Assembly (NCBI GenBank): GCA_902729315.2
Contig: LR746272.1
Coordinates: forward strand, 620,001-684,000
DNA: 64,000 nt
Direction: 5' to 3'
DNA from: Spirodela intermedia
Lineage: Eukaryota > Streptophyta > Magnoliopsida > Alismatales > Araceae
Made by a program: the position numbers and the translations under genes. Under the pieces are notes generated by a model, which was given only the letters and a program-made list of their open reading frames with translations, was not told where the DNA came from and ran no database searches. Shown here one piece after another: positions 23,201-32,878 of this stretch (within the stretch, counting starts at the first letter, position 1; the number at the start of each line of letters is the position of its first letter).

Positions 23201-26164
23201 TTATCGCATCATTATAGATGGATATACTGCACACCATGTGAGTTCCTCTGAGTTTGGGGTCCTATAGCCTCATTAAAGGTCAGGATTCTTTTGTGGAACG
23301 TCTCATTAGGGAGACGTGACATTTTTGTAGATGATATCTAAACCTACAGTAGCTTATATGAGGATTCATTGGATCATTTATCCCTCAGACATGATCTGTC
23401 CTTGGAATCCCCCAGGAGTACAGAGAAGATAAGGACAAGCTGAGGTCAAGACCAGGATGACAGTAGAGAATCATCACTATACATTATCAGCTGTGACTCT
23501 TTAGGCAATCAAGAAAAAGAAGAGCAATTGAAGAATCGGAGGACATTCCTGCTTCGGAAAGAAGACACTAAACATCGTCTTTGATTATGGAAGAAACTGT
23601 CTAAGGTCCAGTAAGGGTTGACTGTATTCTCCTATTTGGAGGCTTGGGCGTTAGTGCATCTTCCACCACCTGTCACAGACTACAGGCTATTAAGATATCC
23701 ATGAAATTTACCCAAGCATAAAGATAAATATCACCATTGCTACGTAATGTGCGTTGCTGGTCAGCCTATTTTTATGTGTATTATCATGTTTCTCACAGCT
23801 TAGATGGAAGAAAAATATCACCATTTTTGTTCTATAAGATACTAAAGTGGACGATTGACTCATTTCATACTACAAATAATCGCACAAAATCCTTTGACAA
23901 GACGGATTCCAAGATGACGGGCCTTCTCAGAGAAGATGACGAAATAAGGGGCGTCGACATCTGGGATATGATGGTGATAGGGTTTCTTTTTATTTCCAAT
24001 ATTGCGAATAATATGGATATTCTAGCTTCTTTTAGGACCATATGATTCAGTCAACTACATCAACAGTGCTCTGATCATCCTCTATTTCAAGTGAACTCGT
24101 CTGGAAGGAAATCATGTATCTCGTTGTCAGCATATTATGTACACTTTTGGCACGTTTCTTTATTTTTTTCCTTTGAAATAACCTTCATCTTGTGCTTAAC
24201 ATCTAATGATATCTTAAATTCCTGTGAACTAATTACAGAAAGAGGCATTCATAACCCATTAAAACCGGATGAATCCTACAATTGATTAAATTTAATGAAA
24301 AACCAAGAAGGTATGATATGGAATAAGATCACACAATGCCTACCCCAAACATACAAGTGAAAAAGTGATCCCAAATCTTCAACATCAGTCTTATGTCTAA
24401 CAACAGTGCGATGAAGAGTGAATGCAATTGTCGTAGTCCACAGGAAAGATGCTACACAGAAGAAATGTGCACTATAGTCCTGAGCGTAGCAAAAAAATCC
24501 ATTTGAAGGATCCCTGCAACAAGAGAAAGGAGTTAAGATCTTCAAAATTGCATGAGCGCCTATTCAAGATGCCAACATCAACGGAACACCCTCATTTGAA
24601 TGTTTAACCAATTTTTATTGACATCCCAATTTCTCAACTCTAAGCATGAATGTAATATTCCCCCTTTTATTATGTGAACTATGATTTAGATAATAAAGAA
24701 CAACTAAGCGTGAAATTTCTGCAATGGAGGAAACATTTCATGCCAAGAACGAGACACATCCATCTAGTAAACCAGTTTTCTATTATTCTTTTGTACTGCT
24801 TATGAACTTAAATATTGAAAAAACTGTATTCACCCAGAAAATTTAATAAGCAAAGACATACCCGACTATTGTGAAGAAACTGTAAAGCATGTCCTGCACC
24901 ATGAACACAGCTTTATCAGAATGGAGACATTCAAGTAAGACTCAAAATCTTACTATATACATATTTCAGAGTACAGAGGCAAATGAAGTGCCAAATTTTT
25001 AATGTGAGACAGAGATCAATAGCAAAAGAAGACGACATAGTCCAAGATTCTTCAGCACCTAAAGAACGAATTATAATAGATAAAAAGTTACAAATAAGTT
25101 ATCACAATCCCAGTAACAACATTGAGTAGAGCTTATTTTACTATAAACATATCCGGATTGGTAAAACTTAAGACTGTTTGGATTGCTAATTTTGCGTATG
25201 TGAGAAATCATAACAGTTTCTACTATACAAACTTGAATTCTATTATCGAGAGAAATGAAAATAGTGGCCGAAATGAATGGAATTAACTTATCAAGAATCA
25301 TATGTGAGATTCCCAAGAAAATCTCATGGAACTGAGACTGACGACCACCATGGGGACACTAAAGGGATCTAAATCCTGGCTGCGTTATGCATGAATTATC
25401 AATCTGTTTGGTCGTAAGGAAAAAACATGCCCGTTCCCGCTGAATTCAAACACCCTCCCGCAACTAAATCATTATGAATGGAAACTGAGCTGCCAAATCA
25501 CATGATCACTAGAGCTGTTGAGGTACAACATAGTATTTATGCCTGCTACAGGGAAATAAGAGCGCAATCTCTTTCTCCATTTGTCACCGAACTCAATTGA
25601 GAAACATATCCAGTCATCAACAACGAAAGTATGAACAGACAAACAAAAAAAAAACATCGCAGATTTTTTTTCAACAATCATAGATGTGCTCATCACAGGC
25701 TCATCTAAGCGGCCACTTTAAAATAAAATTCATAATTCACGAATATCGAGTTATAATCGCAACAGTTTGCACACAGTTAGATTGAAGCGACAGTAGATTG
25801 GGATGCTCATCGGCAGGATTCAGGAAGTAAGAATCGAGGAACGCAGTTGTCCGGGAAAGAAATCGAGGAGGAGAGAGAGGGGGAAAAGAAATCAGATATA
25901 ACTCACCGAGAGAGCGAGAAAGAAGATGAGCGTGAAGGAGAATTTCCGGAGTTCCTTAAAAAGAAGGTAGCAAAGCACGATGAATGCCGAGCCCACGAGA
26001 GACAGCGTCGACGCGCTCAAGTTCACCGCCGCCAGAACCTTCCGGTCCCCCGCCGTCAGGCCTCCAGCTGCCGCCATCGCCGCGGCGATCTGGTCTCCTA
26101 CGGAGGCGCCTTTACCAGACCAGATCTCCCTCAGATGCAGTAATGCCCACGAGACGACGCTCAT
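20242..26164 (-). CDS. GCR1: GCR1-like seven-transmembrane (plant GPCR-type) receptor
   Basis: Nine exons reconstructed with consistent phases: 26164-25907, 24893-24862, 24513-24344, 22768-22674, 21500-21399, 21207-21151, 20814-20671, 20541-20471 and 20350-20242; 345 residues. The sequence tracks Arabidopsis GCR1 almost throughout: LTAGDR near the N-terminus, [17 protein letters not shown] (TM1), [101 protein letters not shown], and the tail [14 protein letters not shown]1 is a plasma-membrane protein of cAMP-receptor/secretin-like fold, reported to act with the G-alpha GPA1 and in ABA and seed signalling; ligand and GPCR activity remain debated. Exon 2 is a 32-bp micro-exon. The first Met gives a 29-residue extension; Met30 (26077), just before [11 protein letters not shown], matches the Arabidopsis start better and would give 316 residues. 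Confidence 0.92.
22225..22350 (+). repeat. Tandem duplication in GCR1 intron 4
   Basis: AATGAGATACTGCCTTGGAA followed by ACACCAAGAA occurs at about 22226 and again at about 22289, each followed by a TTCGATACGTTC block, a unit of roughly 63 bp. Intronic, no coding effect expected. Confidence 0.75.
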
Positions 26165-26204
26165 TTCAGCATAACGACGACGCCGACAAAGCGGTTACCC
26201 CGTA

Positions 26205-26280
26205 GATGGGCCGAAGTCAGTGGAAAAGAACCTAATGGGCCTAATGCATCGTATCCCGTGGCCTATTTGTGGCCCATTAG
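26205..26280 (-). promoter_or_regulatory. Cluster of Site II (TGGGCY) motifs upstream of GCR1
   Basis: TGGGCC at 26208-26213 and 26236-26241, and its complement GGCCCA at 26271-26276: three hits within 70 bp, 45-115 bp upstream of the first GCR1 ATG. Site II elements bind TCP factors and are common in TATA-less promoters of housekeeping genes. No TATA box is visible. Function is inferred. Confidence 0.45.
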
Positions 26281-26962
26281 TGAGGACCACCCCTTGGGGT
26301 AACCACCGGTCTAATTTATTTTTGGCCCGAGGCATCGTCAACGATTTAAGCACGTGCCATTATACAGGTCAACGGCCCCGAGGGAAAAGCCCAGACCATG
26401 GGCTGCGGGCCGGACCAGAGGCCCTGCAGCCGTCCATATGCCACGCCCCAGATTGCAGCGGGGCAGAGCCCTGATTCCGGGCTTTGAGCCCGGCCCAGCC
26501 CGTTGACGCCAATGCCATTGACTTTGAGTCGTCCCTCTCACAGCCCTGTTATAATTGATAGATCCCGGGAATCTTCCAGCCGGAGAATCCGGAAAATCCG
26601 GAAAATCGACGTGTGTTAGAGATGATTGATGACTCCAGTTAGGTAGGGGGCATATAATACGAACGTTGGGTAGGAGTTCCTCTCTGGCTTTCTCTGTTTG
26701 TTTGTCTCTGTCTGTCTCGATCGATGCAGCGTGGAGCACGTTTGCAGTGATAGCGTGGAGCACGTTTGCAATAATCCACTGAAAAGTGGTTCTATGTTTA
26801 GCAAAATTAGGGTACGAACGTCGGAAATCTTCCATACAGACGGGGAGGATGGACAGGAAAGAATGGGTTTTTATCTAAATCTAGGTGGGCGATGCACTCA
26901 TCCATGGCCCCGTAATGAGAAGAAGGGGAACATTTTCTTCTTATGTACATCTGCCGGGGCAA
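26281..26962. other. Intergenic between GCR1 and the RLCK
   Basis: Upstream flank of GCR1 and 3' flank of the kinase. It holds a short tandem duplication of AGCGTGGAGCACGTTTGCA (about 26728 and 26752). Open frames here look non-coding. Confidence 0.5.
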
Positions 26963-28872
26963 TTAGGCCGCCCTTCCGCGGATCTGACGGGGAGAGTTCA
27001 TGTAGAGGGCGGTGTCGGTGTAGCTCGCCGACCTGTGGGACCGGTTTCTGTTCCTGCTTCCCTGGTTCTGATTGTGGCGATGGGGCGGTTGATTCCCGTT
27101 CTCTCGCGGCGGCTCCCTCTCTCGGTGCCTCTCCGCTTCGTCTCCCCGGGGGGTCGCCTTGCCGGCGTCGCCGCCGCCGTTCTGCGGCGCCGCCGTGTAG
27201 ACGAAGGTGCCGGTGGGCTGGTCGTCGGCCAGCTCCAGGATGGGCTCCAGAGTCTCGATGATGGCCTTCATGGTAGGCCTGTTCTTGGGGGAGTTGCTCA
27301 GGCAGAGGGCGGCCAGCGCCGCCACCCTCTGCGCGCCCTTGGTGGAGTACTGCCCGTCGAGATTGGGGTCCATTATGCGGGAGAACCTCCGCGGGTCGTT
27401 CAGCCATGGCCGCGCCCACTCGACCAGGTTCTGCTCCCTGTTGGGCCTGCTCTTATCCACCGACCGCCGCCCGGAGAGCAGCTCCAGCAGCACCACGCCG
27501 AAGCTGTAGACGTCGCTCTTCGATGTCAGATGCCCTGCAACACGCGACGGACCCTCAGAGTCAGATCAAAATCCCGGCGACGAGGAGAGGTAGAGGCGAG
27601 GAGGAGGAAGAAGCTCACCGGTCATGATATACTCCGGCGCGGCGTAACCCTGCGTGCCCATCACGCGGGTCGATACGTGGGTGTTCTCCCCCTCGGGCCC
27701 GTCCTTGGCCAGGCCGAAGTCTGAAAGCTTGGCGGTGTAATCCTGCAGAAACAGAGAGAGTCGAAGACGATCGATCAGTTCCGCATTTCTACAAACAGGT
27801 GGTGGGCATTGTTTTGTCTACTATTTTCTCCCTATACGCAATCTGTGTGAGATGCCCTTCTAGGTTTTTTTTCTTCTTTGTCGGGTAGTAGCCACGCTGG
27901 CATCATCTGCACCCGATGGTCAAAGTTTGGCATTGACCGGACTGCAGAAGGTTTGCAACGGAGCGTCTTTCTTGATTGGCAGGGTGGAGCGGGAAGGAGA
28001 GGGGAAGGGGACTTACCGACTCGAGTAGGATGTTGGAAGCCTTGAAGTCGCGGTAGATGACCGGTTTCTCTGCTTCGTGGAGGAAGGTGAGGCCTTTGGC
28101 GGCGCCGACGGCGATCTTGATCCTCGTCTTCCATGGCAGCGATGCGAAGAACCCTGCGAGGAGACGAGATTTGGTCAGAACCAGATCATTATGCTGCGAA
28201 TTTCGTGAGATTAGGATGTTTTTTAGGACGTCGGAGCCTACTTCTGAAGAGGTGGTTCTCCAAGCTTCCACGGGCCATGAACTCGTAGACGAGGAGCCTG
28301 TTCTCGTCCTCGCAGCAGTAGCCTATCAATTTCACCAGGTGCTTGTGCCTCAGTTGCCCGAGGAAGATCACCTCCGCCTGCGCAGAGGGAGAAGAAGGGT
28401 GAGCAAACGATAGACAGGATATAATCTCTCTCCATTCTGCGGATGTACACCGAATTGCGAAGCTTACCAGCCACTCCCGGTGACCCTGAAGGCCGTCCTG
28501 GTCCATGAGCTTAACGGCGACCGGCTGAGCCTTGAGCCCCGGCCGGAGCTTGTCGTCCACGTAGCCCTTGTAGACCTGACCGAAGCCGCCTTCTCCGATC
28601 AAGTGGCTGGTGGAGAAGTTCTGGGTCACCGCCTTTAGCTCGGCCACGGTGAAGGAGTAGATGTTGGAGCCGGCGAGCGACAGCGAGAGGTCCTCCGGCG
28701 AGAAAAGCGACGTCACGTTGCTCAAGTCGGAGGAGGAGAGCTGCTGGGGGGATCTTCCCCGTTGCGATTTCTGTCTGGTCGTCCTCTTCTCGTCTCTCCC
28801 CGGCGAGGGGCTGTCCCGGACCTTTCCGTAGCAGGAGAAGCAAGACCTCCACGACAGGCCATTCTTGCCCAT
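26963..28872 (-). CDS. Receptor-like cytoplasmic kinase, RLCK-VII (RIPK/PBL-like)
   Basis: Five exons: 28872-28468, 28377-28242, 28153-28017, 27742-27619 and 27534-26963; 457 residues. The short N-terminus begins [17 protein letters not shown], a Gly2 N-myristoylation context with nearby Cys for palmitoylation, so plasma-membrane anchoring is likely. Kinase landmarks: glycine loop [15 protein letters not shown]-equivalent lysine in PVAVKLMD, catalytic [11 protein letters not shown] (RD kinase), DFGLAKDGP, activation segment [18 protein letters not shown], and [18 protein letters not shown]. The [10 protein letters not shown] form and the overall length resemble Arabidopsis RIPK, the kinase that phosphorylates RIN4, and its PBL relatives; RLCK-VII members relay pattern-receptor signals. 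The last ~75 residues are a polar Arg/Asn/His-rich tail. The start is the Met at 28872; a more upstream Met (29046) leads through a Leu repeat translated from the 5' UTR microsatellite and is rejected. Confidence 0.93.
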
Positions 28873-28950
28873 CTTCCAGACCACAATTCGCAGAACCCAG
28901 AGGAGTAGCGAGATAGATCGAGAGAGACAGACAGAGAGAGAGAGAGACCG

Positions 28951-28999
28951 AAGAAGAAGAAGAAGAAGAAGAAGAAGAAGAAGAAGAAGAAGAAGAAGA
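28951..28999 (+). repeat. (AAG)n microsatellite in the kinase 5' leader
   Basis: About 16 AAG units, read as CTT on the mRNA strand of the RLCK gene, between its TATA box and start codon; CT-repeat leaders are common in plant 5' UTRs. Confidence 0.9.
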
Positions 29000-29028
29000 G
29001 GGGTAGTTGTGTGACAGAAGAGGCCAGC

Positions 29029-29044
29029 GGCTTTATATAAAGCC
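29029..29044 (-). promoter_or_regulatory. Palindromic TATA box of the RLCK gene
   Basis: GGCTTTATATAAAGCC is a perfect 16-bp palindrome containing TTTATATAAA, about 160 bp upstream of the kinase ATG. Transcription would start near 29,000, placing the CTT repeat in the 5' UTR. Confidence 0.6.
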
Positions 29045-30048
29045 ATAAACTACGGACGATCCCCACATCTCTTACCAGCTAATCCACCGGAAAGAAGGAG
29101 ATGTCCTAAGCGTCTCTTGACTTCGTCGACGATGTCAACCTCCGCCATCGCCACGCGTTTTCGCTGCCAGTTTCCCCTCCAAAGCGCCATTATTCTGCGC
29201 AACAACCCCCTAAACGCCAGCAGATCACCTGAATAATCACCTTCCGAGTCAAAAAAATAAAAATAAAACCCATAATTCACCCCGTAATTCCAGTTCCCCC
29301 CGCCCCACAGGAAAGAGGGGCGAGCCGCGTGGGAACGGAGGCCCCCTCGTCGACGGTGTTCGAGCTTGCCCTATCACGTGTCCTTGAGGACCGCGCGGAT
29401 GGTGCAACAGGGAATAAAATAGACCACCTTCTAGAACTTGACCCATAAAAGTCGGCGCGGAAAATCCACACGCGCGAGGACATTCAAAGGATGCAGCCGG
29501 AGGCCCCGTCAGGGCTACTCTGTCTTTAGTTCGACGCGATGTCTAGGCCCTCGAATAGGCCGGGCCTAGACTGGGCTCCAGCTTACGTGGTCTGCCAGGT
29601 GGAAGGGGGATGCTGACCAGTGAAAAGTAGCATAGTCATCAATAAGTTTAAATATTTTGGTTTTATTCATTTATTTATGTAGGGCTGGAAACGGTGGGCA
29701 AGTTGACATTTCGTGTTCGAGTTTGGGCGCAGAAAAAAAAGGTAAAAATACGAGGGCGCTCCGCCGTATGAACGACAGCTGGAGGACAATCACCCGCTGT
29801 CTGAACGGGGGCGTCCGACCGGTCTTGGATCGACGCATCATTATCGATACTTTTCCTTAACCCAACTAACTACGGCTTTCTTTGATAAAAAAGCTACTTT
29901 TGACTCGAACAGGCGGGCCCGAATTTCTTCTGATCCCAATGGAAACCAAAGAAGGTTTGTCATCGACCCGGTCCCATCCGGGGGGGGTGTTAGTCTCCAC
30001 TGCATCCGACCCGAAAGCTAAGAGAATTTGGCGCCATGTGGCATCCAC

Positions 30049-30052
<4 letters not shown>

Positions 30053-30083
<31 letters not shown>
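30053..30083 (+). repeat. (CT)n microsatellite
   Basis: About 15 CT units in the RLCK-TAF1B intergenic region. Confidence 0.9.
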
Positions 30084-30089
<6 letters not shown>

Positions 30090-30649
30090 GTGCTTCCTGT
30101 GGAGCAGGTCTTGACACAGGTTATCAGGGTTAGCGGCGGAATACACTTCTTAGGCCCTTTTCGACTTCCGGGCTTGGGCTGACCTTGCAATGCCCTGGCC
30201 CGTTGACCGTAGAGCCCCCTTAGTCGTTGTTCTTGTCATCTTACTACAGTTTCGTAGAGGAATTATTAGTAGACAGAGAGGTTAATCAACGTAGTTAGGT
30301 GACGACCAAAATCTGCCTTAACGTGGGAAAGCTTGACTCGCTTATCTCCGCTTCCTCCTCCCCTCCATTTTCTAACCATTCGTCATGTTGGGTTCTGTCG
30401 GTTTGTATAGAAATCATCTTCACACTGACTTGAAGATTTCCATTTTGTCTGTTATTTTTATGGAATGATACATTTTTTTCTCATCTATGCGTCCGACCAG
30501 GACAAAAAAATGTGAAACCATCACGTTTGATCGGACATTTAACTGGAGAGCGTGGGGTTCCTGACGTTTAACGGGCAAAAGAATTCAAAGCCAATGCCAT
30601 GGGCTTCTGGATGTCGGGGAGTCTCGCCGAGGTTCAGTACCCCCTACCT

Positions 30650-30775
30650 CCCTCCCTCTCTCTCTCCCCCCAACTTTCTCTCTCTTTCTCTCTCTCTCTC
30701 CTCCCCCACTCTCTCTCTCTCTCCCTTTCTCCCTCTCTCTCTCTCCCTCTCCCCTCTCTCTCTCTCTCTCCCCCC
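30650..30775 (+). repeat. Interrupted CT-rich low-complexity tract
   Basis: About 125 bp of CT units broken by C and T runs; it gives a false Ser/Leu/Pro reading frame. Confidence 0.85.
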
Positions 30776-31055
30776 TCCCCGGGGAGGAGTTCCCCTATGG
30801 CTGAGTTCGCCTTCTGTAACCAAGGACTCTGTTCCTGTTGAAGAACCCTGGTAACACCTTCCCTTCGGGCATTCAATGCGTCCTCGCGAGGAGCTGGTCA
30901 GAGCACGAGGGTCGAAGCTCCTCTCTCTCTCTCATCACCAACCGCGCCACCCTCCCCCGCGGGGAGGGGTACTTTAATGCTGGAGGTCGCCTTCCCTTGG
31001 GGCACTGAAAGCGCCCTCGCGAGCGGCTGGTCAGAGCACGAGGGACGAAGCTCTG
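30770..31055 (+). repeat. Diverged tandem duplication (~140 bp units)
   Basis: CTGGTCAGAGCACGAGGG followed by a CGAAGCTC block occurs at about 30894 and 31028. Each is preceded by CTTCCCTT, a GGGCA/GGGGCA block and CCTCGCGAG, and further upstream by a CGGGGAGG / CGGGGAGGGG block. Two imperfect copies of unknown origin. Confidence 0.65.
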
Positions 31056-31619
31056 AAGAAGTCAGCTCGGAGTTTGACCATTCATCGAATATCATTATCT
31101 TCGACGTAGCAGTCAACTATTTTAAACTGTCTATATAGTTTAAAATCATTTATTAAGTTCCCCACGGGTTAGTCACCAGTGGGGTCGTGTTTAATTCTAC
31201 GACCCTGTCATTTCCTAAACATACGCACGTATTACTGGAGCTGGAGCTGGGCATCATCTGCCATCCCCTCCCTGTCAACAGAGAAAGTCAAAGAGATATT
31301 TTCTGGATGGACGCCCCTTCCTGCCATGAAAGCTCGGAGAAGGGAGGAGAAGAACCTAGGATTGCAGAGACTCCTTGGGGGGGGTACTCCACATAAAGGA
31401 CTCGCCTTTGATTTCGACTCAAGATATGGCGTCTGCTGAAGACCAGACGCGTCTCTCTGCCCACGCTCGTCCGATCTCCGGCCGTCGTTCTCCCTTGGAA
31501 GCTTCCTCCTCGGGCGGGGGAGACAACGAGAGGCAGACGAAAAGAGATGGTGCGTCATCTCCCGGAATTAACGGTCGTGTGATTGACCTCTCTCTCCTGT
31601 ACGTGTACGTTTGCTCGTT

Positions 31620-31621
<2 letters not shown>

Positions 31622-31692
<71 letters not shown>
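31622..31692 (+). repeat. Long (AG)n microsatellite
   Basis: About 35 AG units without interruption. Confidence 0.95.
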
Positions 31693-31697
<5 letters not shown>

Positions 31698-32529
31698 AAT
31701 GAAAATGAGCTTTAGCATTCGAGGTTTTAAAAATTGCCAGGACGCTACATGAAAAACGGAAAGGATTGAATCATAATCTTACGGGTTATCCCATCTGATT
31801 CGAATTGTCAAACAAGCAATGAGCTCATGCTCCACGCGTGCACGTGCTGGAGAGAGCTGGCCCGACAGTGCCGGCCACGAGTCGCCGGTTGCGCCATGTC
31901 GGCGCCACGGGAAGCTTGTGGAGAGAGGAGGTTCGGACAAGTCAGATAGCCCATGAGCCGAGTCGGCGCCACGATCGAGTAGTCTAACCCTTGCCACATG
32001 GGGAAATCTATGCAGATAACGGAGCTCGTCTTTCCTCCGGCGGCGGCGCCGCCGATGGATGGTTTCAGAGCTCATCGTCCAGTGGCGTCGGCCACCAACT
32101 TCCCCGGAAGATTATGCTAATCTTCTTCTTTGTCGTGAACTGGATGGCATCCATACTCACGTCTCTCTCTCTCTCTCTCTTTCCCCCCCTCTCCCTGGAA
32201 CTTGCAGACGACCTTACACCCATTCGTCTCTCTCTCTCTCTCTCTTTCTATCTCTAGATGCCAGGGCTGACCCCGCGTGATAACCCAACAGGGCAGATCT
32301 CTCTAGACAGGCTAAAGTCGGTTTGGCTACTGTATTTATTATCATCAGTAATATATTATCATTATTAATAAACGGTTGACTTGGGTTTTCTCTTGTACCG
32401 CGACGACATGCCCAATTTGATCCAATGGCGAGGAGACGCGTCTTGGCCGCCTGTTTGGACCGCCTCCAGGTCCCTGCGGAGACTCAGGAGACTGCCACGG
32501 AGCGGCCAGCTTGGCCCAGACGGATCGTT

Positions 32530-32600
32530 GGTCCTGGCCCAATAAAAACATGGGCCGAGACCTATTAAACGGTGCAAGGTCAGATGGGCTCTAGCCCAAA
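32530..32600 (+). promoter_or_regulatory. Site II (TGGGCY) cluster upstream of TAF1B
   Basis: GGCCCA at 32536-32541, TGGGCC at 32551-32556, TGGGCT at 32585-32590 and AGCCCA at 32593-32598: four Site II cores in about 63 bp. A TATATAGG-like stretch follows at about 32650. Site II motifs are enriched in plant ribosome-biogenesis and cell-cycle promoters, which fits a Pol I factor. Regulation is inferred. Confidence 0.5.
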
Positions 32601-32878
32601 TGCCTCCATGGGTCGAATCCCTTGTTGGTGATAAAATAAAATATAGAACTATATAGGGTTCTTGTTGTAAAAGTTAAAATGTATGATGAACTAATGAGAA
32701 ATAGATGGAGACACCTTCAAGCTCGAGCCCAGAACGAGGAGAGTCCGTAGTCTTCAAATCTTTTCGGAGGCAAGCTTCTTCCTATGGGGTCTTCCCGCCC
32801 CCGCGGTGGAAGAATCTCGGCGCTTGGCGGCGCTCTCTTTCACCGTCGCTGAGCGCCTTCTGCTCCCTTCTCCCGGCC

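Larger units (their letters stand above)
29045..32525. other. Intergenic, repeat-rich, no recognised gene
   Basis: About 3.5 kb between the divergent RLCK and TAF1B genes. It contains CT/GA microsatellites (30053-30083, 30650-30775, 31622-31692, 32162-32180), a diverged duplication at 30770-31055 and low-complexity sequence. The open frames follow the microsatellites or lack similarity I can recognise. Confidence 0.5.

Noticed and set aside
26338-27261. Long frames on both strands between GCR1 and the RLCK
   Set aside because: Frames after 26,960 are shadows of the kinase last exon; the others have no similarity or plausible promoter.
28873-29066. N-terminal poly-Leu/Phe extension of the RLCK
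   Set aside because: It comes from the CTT microsatellite in the 5' leader; MGKNG at 28872 is a normal RLCK start and a TATA box lies just upstream.
32705-32878. Extended N-terminus of TAF1B from an upstream in-frame ATG
   Set aside because: The added residues are low-complexity and the family normally begins shortly before the zinc ribbon. Kept only as an alternative start.
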